The translations under genes were made by a program, and so were the position numbers. Positions 39,266-47,559 of a stretch of DNA of 64,000 bases are shown here, piece after piece. The stretch comes from Pelagibius sp965227505 (GTDB lineage: Bacteria; Pseudomonadota; Alphaproteobacteria; Kiloniellales; Kiloniellaceae): assembly GCF_965227505.1 (NCBI RefSeq), contig NZ_OZ245757.1, forward strand, positions 3,348,001 through 3,412,000. Direction: 5' to 3'. The notes under the pieces are model-generated. The model was not told the DNA's origin. It did not search any database and saw nothing but the letters and a program-made list of their open reading frames with translations. Numbering within the stretch: the stretch's first letter is position 1; each line of letters begins with the position of its first letter.

Positions 39266-39512
39266 GGACAAACCCTTGCTTTCCCTCTGTTCCGGGCCGG
39301 ACAATAGCCGCGCAAATCCGGGCATTCAATAGTCCGCGCCGCGTTATGGCGCCGCAGGTATACAAAAAAGAGCGTGAAAAAAGCCTTTTCATCGGCGATG
39401 AAGGCGGACAGGCTCACCGCCCGGTGACAAATCTGGCGGTTTGCGGGAGCTTTTCGCGCGCGCCGCGAATCCACCTGCCCCGAAGTCTCGCCCAGATAAG
39501 CAAGTCTCCAAG

Positions 39513-39560
39513 CCAGCCCCTAAACCAGCCCCTAAACCAGCCCCTAAACCAGCCCCTAAA
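39513..39560 (+). repeat. Four perfect 12-bp tandem repeats ending just before kdsB
   Basis: Four identical copies of CCAGCCCCTAAA, followed by a decayed fifth (CCTGCCCCTGCCCC) that touches the kdsB ATG at 39575. In the kdsB frame each copy has a TAA stop; in another frame the array would read Pro-Ala-Pro-Lys. It takes up the place where a ribosome binding site should be. Confidence 0.95.
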
Positions 39561-39574
39561 CCTGCCCCTGCCCC

Positions 39575-40384
39575 ATGGTTCCCGTCTCCCCGCCTGAGCC
39601 GACTCCGCCGCGCAACCCGGTTGTCCTGATTCCGGCCCGCATGGCCTCCGTGCGCCTGCCGGACAAGCCGCTGGCCGACATCCACGGCGAGGCCATGATC
39701 GTCCACGTCTGGCGCCGTGCGGTGGAGGCGGAGGTGGGCCCGGTGGCGGTGGCCTGTGCCGAACCGGAGATCGTTGCCGCAATCGAAGCGGCGGGCGGCC
39801 GGGCGGTGCTGACCCGGCCCGATCATCCCAGCGGTTCCGACCGCATCTTCGAGGCGCTGGAGGCCATCGACCCGGAAGGCCGCCACGACGCGGTGGTCAA
39901 CCTGCAGGGCGACCTGCCGACGGTGGAGCCGGCGTTGGTGCAGGCGGTCCTGCGCCCCCTGGCCGACCCCGCCGTGGATATCGGCAGCCTGGTGGTCGAG
40001 ATCCGCGATCCGGAGGAGCGCCGCAACCCCAATGTGGTGAAGGCCGCCGTCAGCTTTGCCGGGCGCGCCGACCTGGCCCGGGCGCTCTACTTCAGCCGCG
40101 CCCCCGTGCCCTACGATCCCTGGGATTTTGATCCCAAGGACGGCGGTGCGGCCCAGCCGCTCTACCACCACATCGGCATCTACAGTTACCGGCGCGAGGC
40201 TCTGGCGCAGTTCGTTTCCCTGCCGCCCTCGCCCCTTGAGCAGCGCGAGCGGCTGGAGCAACTCAGAGCCCTGGAAGCGGGGCTGCGCCTGGATGTGGCC
40301 CGCGTTGACACCCTGCCGCTCGGCGTCGATACTCCCGCCGATTTGGCCCGGGCGCGGGCTCTTCTCGCGCCCGATCGGGGGTAA
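39575..40384 (+). CDS. kdsB: 3-deoxy-manno-octulosonate cytidylyltransferase (CMP-Kdo synthetase)
   Basis: 269 residues. The nucleotide-binding motif IPARMASVRLPDKPLADI is at about 19-36 and the acidic metal site in NLQGDLP (NxQGD) near 109. The enzyme joins CTP and Kdo to make CMP-Kdo for lipopolysaccharide inner core in the cytoplasm, so it should be essential. The start ATG has no Shine-Dalgarno sequence; a 12-bp tandem array with stops in this frame ends directly upstream, so no earlier start is possible. pheA follows 91 bases later, an arrangement common in alphaproteobacteria. Confidence 0.95.
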   Translation: MVPVSPPEPTPPRNPVVLIPARMASVRLPDKPLADIHGEAMIVHVWRRAVEAEVGPVAVACAEPEIVAAIEAAGGRAVLTRPDHPSGSDRIFEALEAIDPEGRHDAVVNLQGDLPTVEPALVQAVLRPLADPAVDIGSLVVEIRDPEERRNPNVVKAAVSFAGRADLARALYFSRAPVPYDPWDFDPKDGGAAQPLYHHIGIYSYRREALAQFVSLPPSPLEQRERLEQLRALEAGLRLDVARVDTLPLGVDTPADLARARALLAPDRG

Positions 40385-40475
40385 GGGCCGGTCGGCAAGT
40401 CTGTCTCTCGGGCGAGGCTCCCGCGCGCCCTCCAATACGAATGTCTGGCCCAATACGTAAGAAGGTTTCTCGTCC

Positions 40476-41351
40476 ATGGTGGAGGCCCCCGCAGCGGCGG
40501 CGTCGCAGAACACGATCGCCTTTCAGGGCGTTCCCGGTGCCTATTCGGACATGGCCTGCCGGGCCGTCTTTCCGGAGATGACCACGCTGTCCTGCGTTTC
40601 CTTCGAGGACACCTTTGCCGCGGTCAGGGACGGGCGGGCGCGGCTGGCCATGATCCCCATCGAGAATTCCAGCGCCGGGCGGGTTGCCGACATCCACCAC
40701 CTGCTGCCGGAATCCGGCCTGCACATCGTGGGCGAACACTTCCAGCGGGTGGAACATCAGCTGCTGGCGCCGAAGAACACGACCCGCGACCAGGTGAAGA
40801 CCGTCCACAGCCATGTCCAGGCGCTGTCCCAGTGCCGCCACTTCACCCGCCGCGAGGGGCTGATGCCGGTCTCCCACGCCGATACCGCCGGCGCGGCGGC
40901 GGAGGTGGCCGAACTGGGCGATCCCACCCGCGCCGCACTGGCCTCCAAGCTCGCCGCCGAGATCTACGACCTGCAGATCCTGGCCGGCGACGTGCAGGAC
41001 ACCGACCACAACACCACCCGCTTCCTCATCATGGCGGAGGAGCCGATCGACCCGCCGATGCACAACGGGCTGGTCATCACCACCTTCGTCTTCCGCGTGC
41101 GCTCGGTGCCCGCGGCTCTCTACAAGGCGCTTGGCGGATTTGCCACCAACGGCATCAACATCACCAAGCTGGAAAGCTACATCATCGACGGCAGCTTCAC
41201 GGTGGCCCAGTTCTACGCCGACATCGAAGGCCACCCGGACGACCGCATGGTGCGCCTGGCGCTGGAGGAACTCAGCTTCTTCTCCCGCGAAGTGAAGATC
41301 CTCGGCGTCTATCCCGCCGATGCCTTCCGCGGCCGCACCAACGGCGACTGA
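40476..41351 (+). CDS. pheA: Prephenate dehydratase
   Basis: 291 residues: a periplasmic-binding-like catalytic domain (about 12-190) with IAFQGVPGAYSD, IPIENSSAGRV and the active-site TRF (HNTTRFLIM), then an ACT domain (about 205-285) for phenylalanine feedback. In the ACT domain the usual ESRP is replaced by KLESYIIDG, a form common in alphaproteobacteria. It is monofunctional, without a chorismate mutase domain. It converts prephenate to phenylpyruvate in phenylalanine synthesis. Confidence 0.95.
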   Translation: MVEAPAAAASQNTIAFQGVPGAYSDMACRAVFPEMTTLSCVSFEDTFAAVRDGRARLAMIPIENSSAGRVADIHHLLPESGLHIVGEHFQRVEHQLLAPKNTTRDQVKTVHSHVQALSQCRHFTRREGLMPVSHADTAGAAAEVAELGDPTRAALASKLAAEIYDLQILAGDVQDTDHNTTRFLIMAEEPIDPPMHNGLVITTFVFRVRSVPAALYKALGGFATNGINITKLESYIIDGSFTVAQFYADIEGHPDDRMVRLALEELSFFSREVKILGVYPADAFRGRTNGD

Positions 41352-41378
41352 AATCAGGGAACCTGGTAGGACCGCCTT

Positions 41379-41490
41379 CATGGTTCGAGACGCCCGCTTG
41401 CGCGGGCTCCTCACCATGAGGTTTCAAAACCGTGGGGGTTCAAAACGGGCCTCACCCTGAGGAGGGCTGAAAGCCCGTCTCGAAGGGTGG
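41379..41490. repeat. Dispersed palindromic intergenic repeat (copy 1)
   Basis: About 110 bases of imperfect long dyad: outer arms GGTTCGAGACG (41382-41392) and CGTCTCGAAGG (41476-41486), inner arms around CTCCTCACCATGAGG and CCTCACCCTGAGGAG. A second member with the same arms lies at 58333-58445. These are characteristic noncoding dispersed repeats of alphaproteobacteria, probably transcribed as hairpins; here between convergent pheA and nudC. Confidence 0.85.
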
Positions 41491-41502
41491 GTTGGACTCC
41501 GC

Positions 41503-42435
41503 CTAACCCTCCGCCAGCCAGTCGTTCACCAGGCGCCGGGCGATGGAGTCGGGACGCGGCAGCTTGAAGGTCTCGTTTTCCGGCGAGGCGCGCAGTTGGT
41601 CGCGGGTGTACCAGGCCGCGCTTTCCAGTTCGTCCTCGGCGGTGTCCAGCGGTCCGAAGTCGGCGCGGGCGTAGAAGCCCAGCATGATGGAGGACGGAAA
41701 GGGCCAGGGCTGGGAGGAGTGGTAGACCACGTCCTCGACGGCGACCGGCAGGTTGACCTCCTCCAGGATCTCGCGGGCGACCGCCTCCTCCAGGCTTTCG
41801 CCGGGCTCGACGAAGCCGGCCAGGGTGGAATGCATGCCCGGCGGCCAGATGGGCTGGCGGCCCAGCACGCAGCGCTCGCCGCCGTCGTGCACCAGCATGA
41901 TGACCGCCGGGTCGGTGCGCGGGAAATGCACGCTGCGGCAGGCGGGATTGGTGCAGCGGCGCTGGTGCCCGGCCTTCTCGCTGACGGTGGGGCTGCCGCA
42001 GACCCCGCAGAAGCCGTGGCGGGAATGCCAGTGCACGAGGCCGCGGGCATAGGCCAGGATCGCCGAGTCGCAGCGGTTCATGACCGGGCCGACGGCGCGC
42101 AGGTCCTGAAAGGCGCCCTGGCGCGCCAGCACCGGGTCGTCCTCCGGCGCCTCCAGGTGGGAGAGGTCGACGGCCAGATAGGGGACGTCGCTGCGCAGCC
42201 CCAGGAACATGTGCTCGCGCGCCACCGCCACCAGGTGCCCGGCGTCGCGCCGGCGCAGCCAGACCGCCTCGGCCTGGGCGGCGATCAGGTGCTTGTTGCG
42301 CCAGACCGGTACGATGACGCAGTCCGGATCGCTGACCAGCCGGTCGATGAAGGTCGCATCGGCGCGGCGCTGGTCGATCCGGTCGAGGGGGACGCCGGCA
42401 TAGAAATTCGGCGCGGGAGACTTGCGTGGGGACAT
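41503..42435 (-). CDS. nudC: NADH pyrophosphatase / NAD-cap hydrolase NudC
   Basis: 310 residues from the ATG at 42435; the frame runs open to 42522. The zinc ribbon cysteines C143/C146 and C161/C166 are followed by the Nudix box (207-229, GFVEPGESLEEAV...REILEEVNL) and the NudC signature SQPWPFPSS at 241-249. The enzyme splits NAD(H) to NMN(H) and AMP and can remove NAD caps from RNA. In the Nudix box the usual Gly before the last hydrophobic residue is Asn, although the catalytic Glu residues remain. Confidence 0.94.
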   Translation of the reverse strand: MSPRKSPAPNFYAGVPLDRIDQRRADATFIDRLVSDPDCVIVPVWRNKHLIAAQAEAVWLRRRDAGHLVAVAREHMFLGLRSDVPYLAVDLSHLEAPEDDPVLARQGAFQDLRAVGPVMNRCDSAILAYARGLVHWHSRHGFCGVCGSPTVSEKAGHQRRCTNPACRSVHFPRTDPAVIMLVHDGGERCVLGRQPIWPPGMHSTLAGFVEPGESLEEAVAREILEEVNLPVAVEDVVYHSSQPWPFPSSIMLGFYARADFGPLDTAEDELESAAWYTRDQLRASPENETFKLPRPDSIARRLVNDWLAEG

Positions 42436-42584
42436 AATGGCGCCAGCTTGCCCGGGCTTTGGACTCCTGGCAATGGCGTCGTGGCAATCGCCCTTTCGGT
42501 CACCGAAGCGTGATCCCGGCATCCTGACGGGCGCGCAGGCTGCGCCTTGAACCGCCGGCGCCCTTGGGTCAGGCTGGGACCAGC

Positions 42585-43307
42585 ATGACCGGTTCCGATA
42601 TCAAAGCTCCCGGCACGACTGCGCGCTTCGACATCAACCGGCGCCGGGCGCTCCGTCTTGGCGGCGCTTCCGCGCTGGCCGCCGCGGGCCTGCTCGGGCC
42701 CGGCCGCCCGTTCGGGGCTGCGGCGGCCAATCTGGTGCCGCAGGACAAGGCCTGGCGCTTTCTGGTCCTGCGCCACGGCAACGTCATTGGCGAGCACCGC
42801 TTCGACTTTTCGCGCCGCGACGGTGACTTCATCGTCGAGGTCGCCATCGACATTTCGGTCGGTGTACTCGGCGTCACGCTGTTCCGCTTCACCCACCGCG
42901 CCGAGGAGGTCTGGCGCGACGGCTGGCTGCATGGCCTGACTTCCGCCACCGACGACGATGGCCGGCTCTGGCGGGTGCAGTCCCTGCGCCGCGACGGCGC
43001 CCTGCGCGGCACCGTCAACGACGTCGGCTTCGACGTCTCCGGTTTCGTCGTTCCGGCCAGCCTCTGGCACCGCGACACACCGAAGACCCAGGTGCTCTTC
43101 GGCACCATCGACGGGCGCACCAAGGTGGTGAACACCAGGCTGGTCGGCGAGGAAGCGGTGGAGGTTGCCGGCCGGCCGCGCCAGGCCCGCCACTTCCGGC
43201 TCACCGGCGAGATCGAGCGCGACGTCTGGTACGATGCCGACTGCGGCATCGCCCGTGTCACCTTTCCCGCCCGCGACGGCTCCCTCATCACGCTGGAACG
43301 CCAATAG
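42585..43307 (+). CDS. DUF6134 family protein with Tat-like signal
   Basis: 240 residues. An N-terminal twin-arginine-like stretch (INRRRALRLGGASALAAAG) suggests Tat export to the periplasm. The rest is beta-rich with FLVLRHGNVIGEHRFDFSRR and VWYDADCGIARVTFPARDGS, matching the DUF6134 group of unknown function. Start at 42585; an in-frame start at 42564 is less likely. It is a single gene divergent from nudC. Confidence 0.78.
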   Translation: MTGSDIKAPGTTARFDINRRRALRLGGASALAAAGLLGPGRPFGAAAANLVPQDKAWRFLVLRHGNVIGEHRFDFSRRDGDFIVEVAIDISVGVLGVTLFRFTHRAEEVWRDGWLHGLTSATDDDGRLWRVQSLRRDGALRGTVNDVGFDVSGFVVPASLWHRDTPKTQVLFGTIDGRTKVVNTRLVGEEAVEVAGRPRQARHFRLTGEIERDVWYDADCGIARVTFPARDGSLITLERQ

Positions 43308-43408
43308 GCTAAGGGCAGAAGGCGGAGCGGCCGCAACCGCGATCAAGCGGCCCCGCTCCACAGCCGCTATAGCTTGCCCGGGTTTCTTGTGGATACAGGT
43401 CGGCGGAT

Positions 43409-44245
43409 GTGACCAACCCCGTGAGTAAGGCCATCTGGTTCATCGAAAGCCAACTGGCCGAAGACATCACCCTTGACGAGATTGCGGCGGTTGCCGGGAT
43501 CTCTCGTTTCCAAATGTCACGGGCCTTCAGCCTGGCCACCGGCTGGTCGCTCGCCCGCTACCGCCGGGGGCGCCGGCTGGCGGAGGCGGCCCGGTGCCTG
43601 GCGGAGGGCGCGCCCGACATCCTGGCGGTCGCACTCGATGCCGGCTACGGTTCACACGAAGCCTTCACCCGCGCCTTTCGCGAGCACTTCGGGCTTACGC
43701 CGGAGCAGCTTCGCGCGCGGCGCAGTCTCAACACTCTCGAACTGGTGGAGCCATTGAAAATGGACGAGGACTTTGTTGAAGGTTTGGAGCCGGCCCGCTT
43801 CGAGGACGGCCGGGCCCTGCTCGTGGCCGGCCTCGGCGCACGCTATGACTGGGAATCCAGCAAGGGCATTCCGGCACAGTGGCAGCGCTTCAACGCCTGT
43901 GCGGACCAACTGCCCGGCCAGGTCGGCCAGGTGGCCTACGGAGTCTCCTGCAACAGTGACGGAGCCGGCAACTTCGATTACATCTGCGGGATCGAGGTCA
44001 CGGACTTCGACGAGCTGCCGGCCGACTTTACCCGCCTGCGCATTGCCCCGCAGCGCTATGCCGTCTTCGCCCACCGCGATCACATCTCGACGATCCGCCG
44101 GACGGTGAACACGATCTGGAACAAATGGCTCCCCGGATCCGGCTATGAGATGGCCGATGCACCGGATTTTGAGCGCTACGACAAGGACTTCGATCCCGAA
44201 ACCGGGGATGGCGGGTTGGAAATCTGGATCCCGATCAAGGCCTAG
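43409..44245 (+). CDS. AraC-type regulator with GyrI-like effector-binding domain
   Basis: 278 residues from a GTG. An N-terminal AraC double helix-turn-helix (about 1-105; LDEIAAVAGISRFQMSRAF and GYGSHEAFTRAFREHFGLTP) is joined to a C-terminal GyrI-like/BmrR-type ligand-binding domain (about 125-278; YAVFAHRDHISTIRRT). This order, as in Rob or YdeE-like proteins, marks regulators that bind bulky drug-like ligands. A GC-rich stem (43323-43358) separates it from the DUF6134 gene. Targets are unknown. Confidence 0.92.
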   Translation: MTNPVSKAIWFIESQLAEDITLDEIAAVAGISRFQMSRAFSLATGWSLARYRRGRRLAEAARCLAEGAPDILAVALDAGYGSHEAFTRAFREHFGLTPEQLRARRSLNTLELVEPLKMDEDFVEGLEPARFEDGRALLVAGLGARYDWESSKGIPAQWQRFNACADQLPGQVGQVAYGVSCNSDGAGNFDYICGIEVTDFDELPADFTRLRIAPQRYAVFAHRDHISTIRRTVNTIWNKWLPGSGYEMADAPDFERYDKDFDPETGDGGLEIWIPIKA

Positions 44246-44298
44246 ATGCGTAGCTCCGCCTGGGCTTTCGGGCGCCTGCCGAAAGCCATCCGTGGGCC

Positions 44299-44327
44299 TT
44301 GCCCTCCTGCCCGCGATGCCCGATATT
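44299..44327 (+). promoter_or_regulatory. Promoter of the SRP RNA
   Basis: TTGCCC (44299-44304), 17 bases, GATATT (44322-44327). The predicted transcription start, about seven bases on, coincides with the 5' end of the SRP RNA stem at 44332-44334, which supports both calls. Confidence 0.6.
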
Positions 44328-44331
44328 GATT

Positions 44332-44433
44332 GTGGGAGGTTGGCTGCGGACGTATCGCTCGCCAACCCGGTCAGGTCCGGAAGGAAGCAGCCGTAACGAG
44401 TTTCCGATACGGGTCGTTTGTCCAGCCTCCCAC
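44332..44433 (+). ncRNA. ffs: Signal recognition particle RNA, small bacterial (4.5S) type
   Basis: The universally conserved SRP domain is plain: GGTCAGGTCCGGAAGGAAGC at 44369-44388, containing the GGAA tetraloop (CCGGAAGG) and the AGCAG side of the symmetric loop. Terminal arms GTGGGAGG (44332-44339) and CCTCCCAC (44426-44433) are perfectly complementary and close an approximately 100-nt hairpin. The RNA binds Ffh and targets membrane proteins to FtsY and the translocon. Location just before dnaX is common in alphaproteobacteria. Confidence 0.95.
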
Positions 44434-44537
44434 CCTAAACCTTTGATCGGGTTGAGCTTTATCGCTCAAGGGCTGCAGGTCCCGCCAGGACCGAAGTCCA
44501 CCCGGATGGACCCCCCGGATAACCCCCGGACAGCTTT

Positions 44538-46427
44538 ATGAGCGACGCCAGCAGCGACAGAGACGAAGCCAGCCTCTATCGGGTGCTCGCCCGCAAGTAC
44601 CGCCCCAGCAGCTTCGCCGACCTTGTCGGCCAGGAAGCGCTGGTCCGCACCCTCACCAACGCCATCGAGACCGGACGCCTGGCCCATGCCTTCGTGCTGA
44701 CCGGCGTGCGCGGCGTCGGCAAAACCACGACGGCGCGCATCATCGCCCGGGCGCTGAACTGCGTCGGGCCGGACGGCTCCGGCGGTCCCACCCCCGCGCC
44801 CTGCGGCGTCTGCGAACATTGCCTGGCGATCGCCCAGGACCGCCATGTCGACGTGATCGAGATGGACGCGGCCAGCCGCACCGGCGTCGCCGACATCCGC
44901 GAACTGATCGAGGGCGTGCGCTACCGCCCGGTGCAGGCGCGCTACAAGATCTACATCATCGACGAAGTGCACATGCTGTCCACCAGCGCCTTCAACGCCC
45001 TGTTGAAGACCCTGGAGGAGCCGCCGGAGCACGTCGTCTTCATCTTCGCCACGACGGAGATCCGCAAGGTGCCGGTCACCGTGCTGTCGCGCTGCCAGCG
45101 CTTCGATCTGCGCCGCCTCGCGCAGGAGGAACTGGCGGCCCTCTTCACCCGCATCGCCGAACAGGAGGATGTCGCGGTGGAGGCGGAGGCCCTGGCCATG
45201 ATCGCCCGCGCCGCCGACGGCTCGGCGCGCGACGGCCTTTCCCTGCTCGATCAGGCCATGGCGCTGGGCGGCGGCAAGACGGTGAGCGGCGATCAGGTGC
45301 AGGCCATGCTGGGCCTCGCCGACCGCGCGCGCATCTTCGATCTCTTTGCCGCGGTGGTCACCGGCAAGGTGCCGGAGAGCCTGGAGATCCTGGCCGGCCT
45401 CCATGCCGCCGGCGCGGACCCGGCGGTGGTGATCCAGGATCTGCTGGAGCTCTCCCATTTTCTCACCCGCGCGAAGCTGGTTCCCGCCACGCTCGATGCG
45501 CCGGGCCAGCCGGAGACCGAGCGGGTGCGCGGGCGCGACCTCTCAGAGAAGCTCAGCATGGCCAGCCTGGCGCGCATCTGGCAGATGCTGCTGAAGAGCC
45601 TGGGCGAGGTACAGAGCGCGCCGATCCCTCTGCAGGCGGCCGAGATGGCGCTGATCCGTCTGGCCTATGCCAGCGATCTGCCGAGCCCGGCGGAACTGGT
45701 GCAGCGCCTGACCGGCGGCGCCGATGCGGCGGCAGGCAACTCGGGAGCCGGCCATGCGGGGACCGCTTCGGCCCCCAAGTCCGCGCGCGCGCCGTCGCCG
45801 GAGCCCATGGCCGGCCCGCTGGATGCGGGGCCGGAAGCTTCGGCCGCCCTTCCGCCGCGCGACCAGCCGGCGCCCTTGACCGACGGATCGCCCCAGGCCG
45901 CCCTCGCCCAGCCGCTGGAAGAAACCTTCGACCTGCTGCCGGAGGCGGTTTCGCAGCCGTCCTCCGGGCCTGACGACAAGACGCCCAGGAGCTTCGCCGA
46001 GGCGGTTGCGCTGGTGCGCGGCGCCCGCGAGACCATGCTGGCCAACCATCTGATGGACGATGTGCATCTGGTCAGCTTCGAGCCCGGGCGCATTGAGATC
46101 AACGTGCGCGAAGAGGCGCCGCCCAATCTGGCGAGCCGCTTTGCCGCGGTGCTGGAGGAGGTCTGCGGCAGCCGCTGGATCATCTCCATCTCCCAGGAGC
46201 CGGGCGCGCCGACCCTGCGCGAGCAGGAACGGGCGGCGGAAGCCGAGAAACGCGCCGCGGTGATGGACCATCCCCTGGTCAAGGCGGCGCTGGAGACTTT
46301 TCCGGATGCCGAACTGGTTGCGCGCCGTGATGGCGCGAGACAGGCGGGCGCCGCGGAGACTGGCACCTATGGGACCGGCGCCCATGACGACGAGAGTCGT
46401 AAAGAAAAAGGAGAGGGCGAAGCATGA
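44538..46427 (+). CDS. dnaX: DNA polymerase III subunit gamma/tau
   Basis: 629 residues. AAA+ clamp-loader core: Walker A GVRGVGKTT (56-64), zinc ligands C75, C89, C92 and C95, Walker B YIIDEVHML, and sensor motif with LSRCQRF. A Pro/Ala-rich linker (about 400-475) precedes the tau-specific C-terminal domain that contacts DnaB and the polymerase alpha subunit. I saw no clear AAAAAAG slippery site in the middle of the gene that would make a shorter gamma form. Stop overlaps the ybaB start by four bases (ATGA). Confidence 0.96.
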   Translation: MSDASSDRDEASLYRVLARKYRPSSFADLVGQEALVRTLTNAIETGRLAHAFVLTGVRGVGKTTTARIIARALNCVGPDGSGGPTPAPCGVCEHCLAIAQDRHVDVIEMDAASRTGVADIRELIEGVRYRPVQARYKIYIIDEVHMLSTSAFNALLKTLEEPPEHVVFIFATTEIRKVPVTVLSRCQRFDLRRLAQEELAALFTRIAEQEDVAVEAEALAMIARAADGSARDGLSLLDQAMALGGGKTVSGDQVQAMLGLADRARIFDLFAAVVTGKVPESLEILAGLHAAGADPAVVIQDLLELSHFLTRAKLVPATLDAPGQPETERVRGRDLSEKLSMASLARIWQMLLKSLGEVQSAPIPLQAAEMALIRLAYASDLPSPAELVQRLTGGADAAAGNSGAGHAGTASAPKSARAPSPEPMAGPLDAGPEASAALPPRDQPAPLTDGSPQAALAQPLEETFDLLPEAVSQPSSGPDDKTPRSFAEAVALVRGARETMLANHLMDDVHLVSFEPGRIEINVREEAPPNLASRFAAVLEEVCGSRWIISISQEPGAPTLREQERAAEAEKRAAVMDHPLVKAALETFPDAELVARRDGARQAGAAETGTYGTGAHDDESRKEKGEGEA

Positions 46428-46747
46428 AGAACCTGGGCCAGATGATGAAGCAGGCGCAGGAGATGCAGGCCAAGATGGCCGAGATGCAGGAGAAGCTGGG
46501 GGAGCTCGAAGTCTCCGGTCAGGCCGGTGCCGGCATGGTGACGGCCACCCTGAACGGCAAGTCCGAACTGCGCGGCCTGAAAATCGATCCCTCCCTGGTC
46601 GATCCCAGCGATGTGGAGGTTCTGGAAGACCTCATCGTCGCCGCGGTGAACGATGCCAAGGCCAAGGTGGAGGTCAGGGTCGCCGAGGAGATGCAGAAGG
46701 TGACCGGCGGGCTCAGCCTGCCGCCGGGCATGAAGCTGCCCTTCTGA
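46424..46747 (+). CDS. ybaB: YbaB/EbfC nucleoid-associated protein
   Basis: 107 residues, the normal length. An N-terminal coiled coil (LGQMMKQAQEMQAKMAEMQEKL), then beta strands with GMVTATLNGKSELRGLKIDPS. Small dimeric DNA-binding protein. AAAGGAGAGGG inside the end of dnaX provides the ribosome binding site, and the ATG overlaps the dnaX stop, so translation is coupled. The dnaX-ybaB-recR order is widely conserved. Confidence 0.95.
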   Translation: MKNLGQMMKQAQEMQAKMAEMQEKLGELEVSGQAGAGMVTATLNGKSELRGLKIDPSLVDPSDVEVLEDLIVAAVNDAKAKVEVRVAEEMQKVTGGLSLPPGMKLPF

Positions 46748-46802
46748 CCGGCCCGCTTCTGCGCGCCTTTCCTATGCTCCTGCGCTTCGGATCCATCCGC
46801 CG

Positions 46803-47396
46803 ATGATTGCCGGCGACCTCGACCGTCTGATCCAGCTGCTCGCCCGGCTGCCGGGCCTGGGGCCGCGCTCGGCGCGCCGGGCGGTCCTCCATCTGATGAA
46901 AAAGCGCGAGGCGCTGATGCTGCCGCTGGTCGATGCCATGGCCAAGGCGGCGGAGGCCATCACTGTCTGCAGCACCTGCGGCAATCTCGACACGCAGGAC
47001 CCCTGCGGCATCTGCCAGGATCCCAAGCGTGACGGACGCCTGCTTTGCGTGGTGGAGGAGGTGGCCGATCTCTGGGCGCTGGAGCGCAGCGGCGCCTTCA
47101 AAGGCCGCTATCACGTCCTCGGCGGCACGCTCTCGGCCATCGACGGGCGCGGGCCCGATCAACTCCACATGGCCAGGCTGATCGAACGCGTCGAAGGCGG
47201 CGGCGTCGAGGAGGTGATCCTGGCGCTTTCAGCCACGGTCGACGGCCAGACCACGGCCCACTTCGTCACCGACCGGCTGGCGGAGAGCGGGGCGAAGCTC
47301 TCCCGGCTTGCGCACGGGGTTCCGGTCGGCGGCGAGCTGGACTATCTCGACGACGGCACCCTGACAGCCGCCTTGAAGGCGCGGCGACCGGCCTGA
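46803..47396 (+). CDS. recR: Recombination mediator RecR
   Basis: 197 residues: helix-hairpin-helix (LPGLGPRSARRAVLH), zinc finger C56/C59/C68/C71 (CSTCG, PCGIC), Toprim domain (CVVEEVADLWALE... and LGGTLSAIDG) and a C-terminal wing. It works with RecF/RecO to load RecA onto gapped DNA. It starts 55 bases after ybaB in the same operon. Confidence 0.96.
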   Translation: MIAGDLDRLIQLLARLPGLGPRSARRAVLHLMKKREALMLPLVDAMAKAAEAITVCSTCGNLDTQDPCGICQDPKRDGRLLCVVEEVADLWALERSGAFKGRYHVLGGTLSAIDGRGPDQLHMARLIERVEGGGVEEVILALSATVDGQTTAHFVTDRLAESGAKLSRLAHGVPVGGELDYLDDGTLTAALKARRPA

Positions 47397-47453
47397 CGAA
47401 AGATGGGCGCGTGGCGCGCTTGCGCTCCAATGCTGGTGTGCCCCGGCTGCTGC

Positions 47454-47492
47454 GCCCCAATGCTGCACCCCAGTGCTGCGCCCCGATGCTGC
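47454..47492 (+). repeat. 13-bp imperfect tandem repeat, three copies
   Basis: GCCCCAATGCTGC, ACCCCAGTGCTGC and GCCCCGATGCTGC in succession, with a degenerate relative just before (from about 47422). It lies in the 163-base gap between recR and the DUF4139 gene, about 70 bases before the latter's start. No stem or coding signal was seen. Confidence 0.8.
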
Positions 47493-47559
47493 CGCAATTG
47501 CTTGGCAGGCTCCCGCCGCACCGCCGACCTGCAGGAATTGAGCGAGGTTTAACAAGACT

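Noticed and set aside
39513..39574. Coding repeat extending the KdsB N-terminus
   Set aside because: Each repeat has a TAA in the kdsB frame, so it cannot be part of KdsB.
41379..41490. Insertion sequence or transposon end
   Set aside because: No transposase frame, no target duplication seen, and a second copy has the same non-coding architecture.
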